The position numbers were made by a program, and so were the translations under genes. This document shows positions 55,478 to 64,000 of a stretch of 64,000 bases of DNA, in pieces; positions within the stretch are counted from its first letter, which is position 1, and the number at the start of each line of letters is the position of its first letter. This stretch comes from Methylotenera versatilis 7 (lineage in GTDB: Bacteria > Pseudomonadota > Gammaproteobacteria > Burkholderiales > Methylophilaceae). The notes beneath the pieces are model-generated. The model saw nothing but the letters and a program-made list of their open reading frames with translations, was not told where the DNA came from and ran no database searches. The stretch spans positions 124,001-188,000 of the forward strand of contig NZ_JUGF01000002.1 of assembly GCF_000799165.1 (NCBI RefSeq), given 5' to 3'.

Positions 55478-57250
55478 ATGGATTCACAAAATAATAATCC
55501 GGCGCCCGCCAGTAGAGATCAAATCAATGCAAACCATACCATTACTGGCGCAGAAATTGTCATTCGCTGCTTAAACGAGGAGAAGGTCAAATTTGTATTT
55601 GGCTATCCCGGTGGTGCAGTGCTGCACATTTACGATGAAATTTACAAGCAAAATGGCTTTAAACATATTTTAGTGCGTCACGAGCAGGCGGCCGTACATG
55701 CGGCCGATGCTTACTCACGCGCTACCGGTACGGTTGGTGTTGCCTTGGTTACCAGTGGCCCAGGTGCCACCAACGCGGTAACAGGCATCGCAACCGCCTA
55801 TATGGACTCTATTCCATTGGTTGTCATCAGTGGCCAAGTTCCAGTTCCAGCTATTGGTTTAGACGCTTTTCAAGAAGTGGACATGGTTGGCGTAACGCGC
55901 CCATGTGTTAAGCACAACTTTTTGGTAAAAGATGTTAAAGACATCGCCGCCACAATGAAAAAAGCGTTTTATATCGCAGCTACCGGTCGTCCAGGTCCGG
56001 TTGTTGTGGATATCCCTAAAGATATTACGGCACAATTAGCCGAATATATTTACCCCAAAACAGTGGAAATGCGCTCGTATAGTCCAGTATTAAAAGGCCA
56101 TAGCGGACAAATTAAAAAAGCCATTAAATTATTGCTGGAAGCCAAACGCCCGATGATTTACACAGGGGGCGGCTTGGTATTGGGCGACGGCGCGCCAGAG
56201 TTAGTTAAATTAGCGCGCGCACTTAACTATCCTGTTACCAGTACATTGATGGGTTTAGGCGGATATCCTGCAAGTGACAAGCAGTTTCTTGGTATGTTAG
56301 GCATGCACGGAACGTATGAAGCTAACTTGGCGATGCAGAACTGTGATGTGTTGATTGCGGTTGGCGCCCGTTTTGATGACCGCGTAATCGGTGATCCTCA
56401 AGATTTCTTAAGCAAAAAGCGTACAATCATCCATATCGATGTGGATCCATCCAGTATTTCTAAACGCGTAAAAGTCGATGTGCCGATTGTTGGTCATGTG
56501 CAGTCCGTGTTGACTGAAATGAATGAAGTATTGACCACTGAAAAATCTCAAAATGATATCAGCGCGTGGTGGAAACAAATTGATGAGTGGCGTGGCGTTA
56601 AATCCATGGTGTACAAAAACTCTGACATTTTGATTAAACCACAATATGTCATTGAAAAACTGTGGGAAGTGACCAAGGGCGAAGCTTATGTCACGTCAGA
56701 TGTTGGCCAACACCAAATGTGGGCAGCGCAATATTACAAATTCGATCAGCCACGTCGCTGGATTAACTCTGGTGGCTTAGGCACGATGGGCGTTGGCTTG
56801 CCATATGCAATGGGCTGTCAATTCGCCGATAAAAACGCGCAAGTAGCCTGTGTAACCGGTGAAGGCAGTATTCAAATGAATATTCAAGAGCTTTCTACCT
56901 GTGCGCAATATGGTTTACCGATTAAGGTAATTATGTTGAACAACCGCTACTTGGGCATGGTGCGTCAGTGGCAAGAGTTCTTCTACGATAATCGCTATTC
57001 AGAGTCCTACATGGATAGCTTGCCAGATTTTGTAAAACTGGCTGAATCTTATGGCCATGTTGGTATGAAAATTACCAGCCCTGCTGATGTGGAAGGCGCA
57101 TTAAAAGAAGCATTCGCTAAAAAAGATAAATTCGTGTTTATGGACTTTATTACCGACCAGGACGAAAACGTGTTTCCAATGATTGCAGCGGGTAAAGGCT
57201 TATCAGACATGGTGCTTAAAAAAGACAATAAACATCGGCATGAGGACTAG
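55478..57250 (+). CDS. ilvB: Acetolactate synthase large subunit
   Basis: The 590-residue ThDP-, FAD- and Mg-dependent enzyme makes acetolactate or acetohydroxybutyrate, the first common step of branched-chain amino-acid synthesis. The catalytic Glu is in VRHEQAAVHAADAYSRATG. The ThDP motif is GEGSIQMNIQELSTC ending in NNRYLGMVRQWQ. It is followed after 16 nt by ilvH and then by ilvC, a complete operon for two steps. It is orthologous to the IlvI/IlvB type used in betaproteobacteria (often annotated ilvI). Confidence 0.95.
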   Translation: MDSQNNNPAPASRDQINANHTITGAEIVIRCLNEEKVKFVFGYPGGAVLHIYDEIYKQNGFKHILVRHEQAAVHAADAYSRATGTVGVALVTSGPGATNAVTGIATAYMDSIPLVVISGQVPVPAIGLDAFQEVDMVGVTRPCVKHNFLVKDVKDIAATMKKAFYIAATGRPGPVVVDIPKDITAQLAEYIYPKTVEMRSYSPVLKGHSGQIKKAIKLLLEAKRPMIYTGGGLVLGDGAPELVKLARALNYPVTSTLMGLGGYPASDKQFLGMLGMHGTYEANLAMQNCDVLIAVGARFDDRVIGDPQDFLSKKRTIIHIDVDPSSISKRVKVDVPIVGHVQSVLTEMNEVLTTEKSQNDISAWWKQIDEWRGVKSMVYKNSDILIKPQYVIEKLWEVTKGEAYVTSDVGQHQMWAAQYYKFDQPRRWINSGGLGTMGVGLPYAMGCQFADKNAQVACVTGEGSIQMNIQELSTCAQYGLPIKVIMLNNRYLGMVRQWQEFFYDNRYSESYMDSLPDFVKLAESYGHVGMKITSPADVEGALKEAFAKKDKFVFMDFITDQDENVFPMIAAGKGLSDMVLKKDNKHRHED

Positions 57251-57266
57251 AAGTTAAAAAAACAAG

Positions 57267-57758
57267 ATGAAACATATTATCTCTCTATTAATGGAAAATG
57301 AAGCAGGCGCGCTATCACGCGTTGCCGGCCTATTTTCTGCGCGTGGCTACAATATTGAATCGCTCACTGTTGCCGTAACTGAAGACCCAACCCTATCGCG
57401 CATGACGATTGTGACAACAGGTTCTGACGAGGTAATTGAGCAAATTATCAAACAGCTGAATAAATTAATCGATGTCGTAAAAGTGCTAGATTTGAATGAC
57501 GGAAAATATATCGAACGTGAATTGATGCTGGTTAAAGTGAAAGCAAGTGCTAACTTTAAAGATGAAATGAAGCGTATGTGTGACATTTTCCGCGGCCGAA
57601 TCATTGATGTTGCTGATAACAGCTACACCATTGAACTGACTGGTTCTTGCAGCAAACTGGATGCATTCTTAGAAGCAATCGATAAAACCGCTATTTTAGA
57701 AACGGTACGCACAGGTGCTTCCGGCATTGGGCGTGGCGATAGAATTTTGAAAATATAG
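57267..57758 (+). CDS. ilvH: Acetolactate synthase small (regulatory) subunit
   Basis: The 163-residue regulatory subunit binds valine through an N-terminal ACT domain (HIISLLMENEAGALSRVAGL, ARGYNIESLTVAVTED) and stimulates the large subunit. The C-terminal domain (about 80-160) ends SGASGIGRGDRIL. Length matches IlvH of E. coli. Confidence 0.95.
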   Translation: MKHIISLLMENEAGALSRVAGLFSARGYNIESLTVAVTEDPTLSRMTIVTTGSDEVIEQIIKQLNKLIDVVKVLDLNDGKYIERELMLVKVKASANFKDEMKRMCDIFRGRIIDVADNSYTIELTGSCSKLDAFLEAIDKTAILETVRTGASGIGRGDRILKI

Positions 57759-57827
57759 ATTTAGACTCTTAAAATTTATACTTAAAAACAAGCATTAAAA
57801 CATGTTAAGTAATTCATTAATAAATAA

Positions 57828-58865
<1,038 letters not shown>

Positions 58866-58902
58866 CTTAAATTGTAGGTCAAGTATTAAAACTTAGCGCT
58901 AG

Positions 58903-58940
58903 AAAAAAAGGGGCAAGACGCAAATCGTTTTGCCCTTTTT
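58903..58940 (+). terminator. Rho-independent terminator after ilvC
   Basis: AAAAAAAGGGGCAAGAC is followed by a short loop and GTTTTGCCC-TTTTT. The GGGCAA/TTGCCC stem and T-run are the classic form. The T-run ends only 4 nt before the psd ribosome site. Confidence 0.8.
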
Positions 58941-58956
58941 CATTAAAGGACTTCAA

Positions 58957-59817
58957 TTGCCACTTTCCATTATTTTGCAGTATCTGCTGCCCAAACAAGC
59001 CATTACCATTCTGGCAGGTAAACTTGCCAATTTAGAAGGCGGAAAATTAACCACGGCAGTTATTGCCTGGTTTATCAAACGCTATCAAGTCAACATGGCA
59101 GAAGCTGCTAATCCAGACATTAGCAGTTATGCAACGTTTAATGATTTTTTTACGCGCGCGCTTAAAACTGATGCTCGCCCACTTGCAGAAACCAAACTAA
59201 TTTGCCCGGTAGATGGCGCAATCAGTCAGTTTGGCAATATTGAACAAGACCAGATTTTTCAGGCAAAAAATCACAATTATTCAACATTAACTTTGCTTGC
59301 TGGCAACCAAGCATTGGCCACTAAGTTTGAGAATGGCTATTTTGCATGCCTATATTTAAGCCCCAAAGATTATCATCGCATTCATATGCCATGCGATGGC
59401 ACACTAAAAAATATGGCGTATGTGCCAGGTGATCTATTCTCAGTTAACCCGAGTACTGCTGCCAATGTGCCGAACTTATTTGCTCGCAACGAACGCGTTG
59501 TGTGTGAGTTTGAATCTGAACAGCATGGCAGTTTTGTAATGGTTTTAGTCGGTGCGACTATTGTGGGCAGTATGGCAACTGTTTGGCATGATAGTAAAAA
59601 CAAAGTGATTAACCCGCCACGCAGTCAAAACATCCGCACTTGGTCTTACGCAGATAAAAAAATATCGCTTAAACAGGGCGATGAAATGGGCAGATTTTTG
59701 CTTGGGTCAACCGTTGTTATGTTATTTGAAAATAGCACCACCAAATTTGAAGCGATAAAATTCAATGCCGATTGGCGCCCTGCCCGTGCAATTAAATTGG
59801 GCGAAGTGATGGCTTAA
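58957..59817 (+). CDS. psd: Phosphatidylserine decarboxylase proenzyme
   Basis: The 286-residue membrane-associated proenzyme makes phosphatidylethanolamine. The autocatalytic cleavage and pyruvoyl site is LGST in RFLLGSTVVMLFEN. Upstream are KDYHRIHMPCDG and the HxH-like catalytic region. The start is TTG 58957, with AAAGGA six bases upstream. An earlier in-frame TTG (58930) lies inside the ilvC terminator. The ilvC-psd linkage is common in betaproteobacteria, although pssA is not next here. Confidence 0.93.
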   Translation: MPLSIILQYLLPKQAITILAGKLANLEGGKLTTAVIAWFIKRYQVNMAEAANPDISSYATFNDFFTRALKTDARPLAETKLICPVDGAISQFGNIEQDQIFQAKNHNYSTLTLLAGNQALATKFENGYFACLYLSPKDYHRIHMPCDGTLKNMAYVPGDLFSVNPSTAANVPNLFARNERVVCEFESEQHGSFVMVLVGATIVGSMATVWHDSKNKVINPPRSQNIRTWSYADKKISLKQGDEMGRFLLGSTVVMLFENSTTKFEAIKFNADWRPARAIKLGEVMA

Positions 59818-59903
59818 CTAAACTGTTAATTTAAAACGACTATTTCAATAAAAACACTTTGAAAGTCAACGTTTTAAAAAATCATAACTTTAAAGCTCAA
59901 AAT

Positions 59904-59933
59904 AAAAAAGCCTGCTAATCAGCAGGCTTTTTT
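59904..59933. terminator. Bidirectional rho-independent terminator
   Basis: A6-GCCTGCT, a 4-nt loop AATC, and AGCAGGC-T6 form a perfect stem flanked by A and T runs. It serves psd on the plus strand and rppH on the minus strand. Confidence 0.92.
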
Positions 59934-59947
59934 AGTTTAATCCAGCC

Positions 59948-60451
59948 TTACACGTGCCTAGCTGGATGTGTTTTTATTTTATGATGCAAATGCGTTGCCA
60001 ACTCATTCAATGCAGCTTTATACACATCGCGTTTAAATTCAATCACATCTTCCAGCGGCACCCAGTAATCGCTCCAACGCCACGCATCAAACTCAGGATG
60101 TTCAGAAGCGCGCAAAGAAACATCCGTATCGCGCCCAACCATGCGCAGCAAATACCATATTTGTTTTTGGCCTTTGTAACTGCCGCGCCACTCACGCTTG
60201 ATCCAGCTGGTAGGCACTTCATAACGCAGCCAATCACGCGTACGCCCCAAAATCTCTACGTGCTCTGGCGCCAGACCCACCTCTTCCATCAACTCGCGAT
60301 ACATCGCTTGTTCTGGGCTTTCGCCGTATTTAATACCACCCTGTGGAAACTGCCAAGCATGCTCTCTAATACGCTTGCCCCAAAACACCTGATTTTGAGC
60401 GTTACACAGGATTATCCCAACATTGGGACGGAATCCGTCACGATCTAACAT
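59948..60451 (-). CDS. rppH: RNA pyrophosphohydrolase
   Basis: The 167-residue NUDIX enzyme removes pyrophosphate from the 5' end of mRNA and starts its decay. The Nudix box is [20 protein letters not shown] followed by VGL. The N-terminus [16 protein letters not shown] and the region [10 protein letters not shown] are typical, and length is close to E. coli RppH (176). It is a single gene between the psd terminator and the diverging propeller gene. Confidence 0.95.
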   Translation of the reverse strand: MLDRDGFRPNVGIILCNAQNQVFWGKRIREHAWQFPQGGIKYGESPEQAMYRELMEEVGLAPEHVEILGRTRDWLRYEVPTSWIKREWRGSYKGQKQIWYLLRMVGRDTDVSLRASEHPEFDAWRWSDYWVPLEDVIEFKRDVYKAALNELATHLHHKIKTHPARHV

Positions 60452-60557
60452 ATTGCAACTACCTAAAATATTTAGTGCAATTTTTTCATATTTTTGCCAC
60501 TATTGAAAGCTCGCATTTGCTTAAAACCTAAATTAACCCTCAATTCATCTTATCTTT

Positions 60558-61544
60558 ATGCAAAATTTAAATTTTATTACGCGGTTTTTTCTATTGCTGT
60601 CATTTATAGGCACATTAGCCGCCTGCGCGTCGGCTAATCATGGCAGCAGCTTTGCCTATATTACTAACCAAGGCGATAACACCGTTTCTGTGGTTGATTT
60701 GGCCAAATCTGAAGTTATTAAAACAATTGCCGTTGGCAAAGCGCCTGTTGGCGTAGCGATATCATCCAAATTAAGCCGTGCTTTTATTACCAATGTAGAA
60801 AGCCAAAGTATTTCCGTGATTAATACGGATAACAATACCGTGATTGAAACAATTGCCATTAAAGGCTCACCTGTCGGCATAGCCATTGCACCGGATAGCA
60901 AAACTTTATATGTGGCAGATTGGTACAGCGACCGAATTTTAGCCATTGATACTGGCGACTTTAATGTGCAGCGCGAATTGATTGTCGCAAAAGCACCTGC
61001 TGGGTTAATCGTTAGCGTAGACAGTAAAACGCTGTATGTTGCGGAACGCGATACTAATGAGATTGCAGTCATTGATACCAAAACACTGGCCATTATTAAA
61101 CAGATTAAAGTGGGCAAACATCCATTTGGCTTAACGCTTAGCCCTGATAACAAACACTTATATAGCGTGAACGTGTATGACAATACCGTTTCGATTATTG
61201 ATACCGACACTAATCAAACAACGCAAAACACCATAAAAGTAGGCGAGCATCCTTATTGTGCAGTGCTTAATCCAAACAATAAAACGCTGTATGTATCCAA
61301 CACGCAAGATGACACTGTTTCGGTAATTGATTTAGTCACGCAGAAGCGCATTGCAACTATTGATGTCGGCATGACACCGGAAGGTATTAGCTTTGACGCT
61401 ATTAACAATCAGGTTTTAGTCACCAGTTGGGGTGAGAATCAATTGAGCGTGATTGATGCAGCAACCAACACGGTTAAATCAAACATTAAAACAGGCGATA
61501 AAAGCCGGGCATTTGGTCAGTTTGTGCTGACCAAACCAAGATAG
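60558..61544 (+). CDS. YVTN-family beta-propeller lipoprotein
   Basis: There are 328 residues. The signal peptide ends in lipobox LAACAS (C23). About seven repeats of roughly 42 residues follow, of the type AYITNQGDNTVSVVDLAKSE and LYVSNTQDDTVSVIDL, as in YVTN and PQQ-associated propeller proteins. In methylotrophs such proteins occur beside PQQ methanol-dehydrogenase accessory genes; here the neighbour is MxaD-like. Periplasmic and probably a binding protein; no enzyme motif is seen. Confidence 0.85.
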   Translation: MQNLNFITRFFLLLSFIGTLAACASANHGSSFAYITNQGDNTVSVVDLAKSEVIKTIAVGKAPVGVAISSKLSRAFITNVESQSISVINTDNNTVIETIAIKGSPVGIAIAPDSKTLYVADWYSDRILAIDTGDFNVQRELIVAKAPAGLIVSVDSKTLYVAERDTNEIAVIDTKTLAIIKQIKVGKHPFGLTLSPDNKHLYSVNVYDNTVSIIDTDTNQTTQNTIKVGEHPYCAVLNPNNKTLYVSNTQDDTVSVIDLVTQKRIATIDVGMTPEGISFDAINNQVLVTSWGENQLSVIDAATNTVKSNIKTGDKSRAFGQFVLTKPR

Positions 61545-61742
61545 GTACAATTTATATTACCCAAGCAATAATAAACACAACTCAATATTGCCCCAATAAT
61601 TAAAGACACAGTTTTAAAATTTGCGTCAACGCCTTACACGATTTCGCGTTAAAGCTAAACGTAGGCTTATTCAATCAAGTGATTTATAATATCGCGCTAT
61701 CCTAGTTTAAGTTTATTTATTGTCATTCAACGGAGACCATGC

Positions 61743-62282
61743 ATGAAAAAGTTTTTAACATTATTAGCACTTGCAACATTATCATTTAATGCTGCCGCCC
61801 ACGGCCCATCACCACAAAAAGTAGAAAAAACCGTCGTTATTAAAGCTGCTCCCGCAAAAGTCTGGGCAATGGTAAAAGATTTCGGCAATATGCAAAAATG
61901 GCATCCAGCAATCGAAAGTGTTAAAACCGAGCAAAAGAAAGATGACACCGGCACACTTGCAACATTTAGAACGCTTAACTTAAAAGGCGGCGGTGAGATT
62001 GTAGAAAAACTACGTAGTGCAGACGACGCTGACATGAAATTAAGATATGAGATTGTAAGCGGCGTGGCTCCAGTTGCTGATTACAACGCATTTATGCAAG
62101 TAACTGCAGGCCCAGGCGCTGGCGAAAGTACAGTGACATGGGTTGGTCGCTTTTACCGCACTTACAAGCTAAACCCACCAATTCCAGCTGGCCAAGATGA
62201 CGCAACAGCCGTAAACTTCATTACAGGTGTTTTCGATGGTGGCTTAGCTAACTTAAAAAAGGTACTTGAAAACTCAAAGTAA
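61743..62282 (+). CDS. SRPBCC-fold periplasmic protein, MxaD-like
   Basis: There are 179 residues. The signal peptide ends near FNAAAHG. A START/Bet v1-type (SRPBCC) domain follows: VVIKAAPAKVWAMVKDFGNM, WHPAIESV, and a long C-terminal helix VFDGGLANLKKVLEN. It resembles MxaD, the periplasmic protein that assists electron transfer from methanol dehydrogenase to its cytochrome. Other SRPBCC proteins are equally possible from sequence alone. GGAG lies about 9 nt before the ATG. It is followed by a strong terminator. Confidence 0.78.
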   Translation: MKKFLTLLALATLSFNAAAHGPSPQKVEKTVVIKAAPAKVWAMVKDFGNMQKWHPAIESVKTEQKKDDTGTLATFRTLNLKGGGEIVEKLRSADDADMKLRYEIVSGVAPVADYNAFMQVTAGPGAGESTVTWVGRFYRTYKLNPPIPAGQDDATAVNFITGVFDGGLANLKKVLENSK

Positions 62283-62360
62283 CTGGCCAGGAAGCTGGCG
62301 CAACAAAAAAACCGTGGTGGAAATTTTGGTAATCTAAATATCTTAATTGAGCCACACACA

Positions 62361-62394
62361 AGGGATTGTAAGTTGAACTTACAATCCCTTTTTA
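62361..62394 (+). terminator. Rho-independent terminator after the MxaD-like gene
   Basis: AGGGATTGTAAGT, loop TGA and the exact complement ACTTACAATCCCT are followed by T5. This is a 13-bp stem ending about 108 nt after the stop codon. Confidence 0.88.
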
Positions 62395-62507
62395 TTACAT
62401 CTCGTTTTCATCATTAATATGGATGATGTTATTCACTAAGCTTTAGTGATGTGCTTCTAGTACACTGCGCTAACACTATAAATCGCCAATAATTCAATTA
62501 AAGCAAG

Positions 62508-62541
62508 TGACGAATTTGACAAATACTGACACTTTTTGTCA
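62508..62541. promoter_or_regulatory. Array of TGAC/GTCA half-sites upstream of the pilin promoter
   Basis: TGAC occurs at 62508, 62517 and 62527, and the last pairs with TGTCA (62537-62541) as TGACA-N5-TGTCA. Spacing of 9-10 nt puts them on one DNA face. They lie about 120-150 nt before the sigma-54 promoter, where a PilR-type enhancer-binding protein is expected. The rest of the 483-nt gap 62283-62765 shows only the terminator and promoter listed separately. Confidence 0.55.
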
Positions 62542-62661
62542 CACCGCATTTCTTAAAGCTTAACTAAATATTGGACTTAAACTTATCAAATATCTGCAAA
62601 ATTACAACTTAAAATTACTTATCATATACAAATCATATAGTTAACAAGAAAATCCTTTAAT

Positions 62662-62677
62662 TGGCACAGCAGTTGCT
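62662..62677 (+). promoter_or_regulatory. Sigma-54 (RpoN) promoter of the pilin gene
   Basis: TGGCAC-AGCAG-TTGCT is an exact match to the -24/-12 consensus TGGCAC-N5-TTGCW. Start of transcription is predicted near 62688, leaving a leader of about 78 nt. PilA promoters are commonly RpoN- and PilSR-dependent. Confidence 0.88.
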
Positions 62678-62765
62678 AATACCTTTTCAAGCACTGGTAA
62701 CAATTACTAACGCAGTGTTTTATTATTCGGTGTAAGCAACTTAAAATTTATTAAAGGGGATTTAT

Positions 62766-63179
62766 ATGAACATGAAACAAGTACAAAAAGGTTTTACCTT
62801 AATCGAGTTAATGATTGTGGTAGCAATTATCGGTATTTTGGCTGCAATTGCGATTCCAGCTTATTCTGACTATACTGCAAAATCGAAAGTGACTGCTGCT
62901 TTAGCTGAGGTTTCTGGTTTAAAAACTAAAATTGAAGTATTACTAAACGAAGGCGAAACCCCTGCATTTGGTGCTGGCGCAAACCTTGGTGACAATACTT
63001 CGACTGCAAACTGCACATTAACATATGCTGCTGGTGTTCTAACATGTACATTAGCAAATGAACCTGCACAAATTACTGGTAGTACAGTAGTATTAACTCG
63101 CGCAAACGAAGGTGAATGGGGTTGTACATTAACAGGTGGTGCTAACGTTGCAAAATATGCACCTAAAGGTTGTATCTAA
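62766..63179 (+). CDS. pilA: Type IV major pilin (PilA)
   Basis: This 137-residue prepilin has leader MNMKQVQKG, prepilin peptidase cleavage after G9, and mature N-terminal F10 with E14 (mature Glu5) in [20 protein letters not shown]. The C-terminal half is short, rich in Gly, Ala and Thr, and has four cysteines: C-L-T-Y at about 78, a second Cys about 10 further on, then GEWGCTL near 120 and the terminal GCI, where the last pair can close a D-loop. A strong AAAGGGGA ribosome site and a sigma-54 promoter suggest high expression as the main fibre subunit. Confidence 0.92.
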   Translation: MNMKQVQKGFTLIELMIVVAIIGILAAIAIPAYSDYTAKSKVTAALAEVSGLKTKIEVLLNEGETPAFGAGANLGDNTSTANCTLTYAAGVLTCTLANEPAQITGSTVVLTRANEGEWGCTLTGGANVAKYAPKGCI

Positions 63180-63191
63180 TTTTTAGAAGTA

Positions 63192-63219
63192 AAAAAGCCC
63201 TTCGATTGAAGGGCTTTTT
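63192..63219. terminator. Bidirectional rho-independent terminator
   Basis: AAAAAGCCCTTC, loop GATT and GAAGGGCTTTTT form a perfect 12-bp stem with A and T runs at the ends. It separates pilA from the converging cNMP/rhodanese gene. Confidence 0.92.
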
Positions 63220-63263
63220 AATGCCTGCAACAATTGCATATACTCACTTATGTAACAATCGAA

Positions 63264-64000
63264 TTAATGTCGTTTTGTTCCACCTTCTAACACTTCCGCC
63301 TTTAACCCACACTGCGCAAATATAAATGCGGCCGCACTGCTGCGACGGCCTGTTTGGCAATACACAATATATTCTTTGGCTTTATCTAAACTTTCTGCAA
63401 AAGTACGCAGCTCATGCAATGGTGCATTGATTGCGCCTTCAATATGCTCATGTTTGTATTCGGATGCAAATCGCACGTCTATCCATATTGCGCCTTGATT
63501 CAGCACTTTTTCTTCAGCAGCTTGCCTGCTGATGCTGTTTACAATCGGCGCTTTCAATAGCTCGATAAAATCTACTTTATTTAAACGTAATAATTGACCG
63601 CTGGTTCTCATGGTGACGGTTGCATTACGCTTATTATCAGACGCCAACGCTTCTTCGCCAAAACCTGCTCCAGTTGAAATCTCTGCCAATATAACTGGTG
63701 GCTGACTAATATCCGTTATGCGGCTTACCTCGGCAGTGCCTTGCTGAATGAGATAGTAATAATCGCCTTCTTGCCCTTGTGTAATGATGGTTTGGCCTGC
63801 GGCCACATCAACTGTCGTCATGCGTTTGAACATGGCCTCGATATTGGCGGGTGGCAATCGGCTAAATACGCCATTGTGTACTTTAAACGCATGAAAACTA
63901 TCATCATCCGGTTGCCAGTTGTGTTGTGTAGCATTTGGTCTGGATTTAGTTTGTGCAGGCGGGTATCCAGATAACTGATCCCATGTCATCATAATATCCA
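63264..64000 (-). CDS. Cyclic-nucleotide-binding and rhodanese domain protein (partial at 5' end)
   Basis: The open frame continues past the window edge, so at least 242 residues are visible from the first ATG (63992) and the true start may be outside. A cNMP-binding domain (about 45-150 of the visible part, with GQEGDYYYLIQQGTAEVSR and GAGFGEEALASDNKRNATV) precedes a rhodanese domain. The rhodanese active-site Cys is in VYCQTGRRSS, with WIDVRFASEYKHEHIEGAIN before it. The pair suggests a regulatory sulfur-handling or sensor protein. The function is unknown. Confidence 0.85.
   Translation of the reverse strand, partial: DIMMTWDQLSGYPPAQTKSRPNATQHNWQPDDDSFHAFKVHNGVFSRLPPANIEAMFKRMTTVDVAAGQTIITQGQEGDYYYLIQQGTAEVSRITDISQPPVILAEISTGAGFGEEALASDNKRNATVTMRTSGQLLRLNKVDFIELLKAPIVNSISRQAAEEKVLNQGAIWIDVRFASEYKHEHIEGAINAPLHELRTFAESLDKAKEYIVYCQTGRRSSAAAFIFAQCGLKAEVLEGGTKRH

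Noticed and set aside
59954-60448. Open frame of about 164 codons antisense to rppH
   Set aside because: It covers almost the same span as rppH, whose NUDIX motifs are intact. The antisense product has no signature.
62508-62541. Pho box upstream of pilA
   Set aside because: TGTCA repeats occur, but their spacing is 9-10 nt instead of the 11 nt of a PhoB box, and they lie at enhancer distance from a sigma-54 promoter.

Overview
The window is a 64 kb chromosomal stretch of an AT-rich Gram-negative bacterium. Gene content and order point to a betaproteobacterium close to the methylotrophic Methylophilaceae (Methylotenera-like). The pointers are the lolCD-comEC-exbBD-msbA-lpxK-kdsB block, nadE-glnB, pyrRB with a pseudo-dihydroorotase, pilTU-yggS-proC-yggT, nadC beside a GspE/PilB ATPase, ilvBHC-psd, and a YVTN propeller next to an MxaD-like protein. 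The assignment rests on remembered synteny and protein resemblance, not on a search. I see no rRNA, tRNA, CRISPR array, insertion sequence or prophage. Nearly all of it is core genome.

Layout. 1-3.8 kb (+): the end of sucD, an exported ankyrin-repeat protein, nadE, glnB and a small membrane protein. 3.8-15.4 kb (-): an envelope cluster, in transcription order an orphan PilZ-like protein, lolC, lolD, comEC, exbB, exbD, msbA, lpxK, a Trm112-like gene and kdsB. 15.5-22.9 kb (+): ribE, a ribB fused to a degenerate GTP cyclohydrolase II domain, yqgE, ruvX, pyrR, pyrB, an inactive pyrC homologue, and a membrane helix-hairpin-helix/OmpA pair. 23-32 kb: pilU and pilT (-), yggS-proC-yggT (+), rng-maf (-), a MarC protein, nudJ and mnmA (+). 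32.5-37.8 kb (+): a FecI/FecR/TonB-receptor cell-surface signalling unit. 38-43 kb (-): two lipoproteins, pit, ppk2 and metR. 43.3-51.8 kb: metE (+), a YjiK-like protein (-), nrdA-nrdB behind a cobalamin riboswitch, and a small conserved protein. 51.8-64 kb: a glutathione transferase, nadC, a GspE/PilB ATPase, ilvB-ilvH-ilvC-psd, rppH, a YVTN propeller, an MxaD-like protein, a type IV pilin and a cNMP/rhodanese protein cut by the window end.

The best regulatory signals lie between genes. There is a cobalamin riboswitch with a ribosome-site hairpin before nrdAB. Pho-box-like repeats precede both pit and ppk2. A consensus sigma-54 promoter with an upstream TGAC-repeat array precedes the pilin gene. 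A perfect MetR box lies between metR and metE. Several clear bidirectional terminators are present. A family of long imperfect palindromes of about 80-120 nt occurs at least twice, and probably three times, always between co-directional genes (nudJ/mnmA, nrdA/nrdB, exbB/exbD). I did not recognise it as a named element.

Two enzyme-like genes look catalytically dead in a way known from other proteobacteria: the RibX half of RibB and the PyrC homologue beside PyrB. No wholly new multi-gene defence or biosynthetic system is visible. The most novel candidates are the palindrome family, the membrane-anchored HhH/OmpA pair and the orphan PilZ-like protein.
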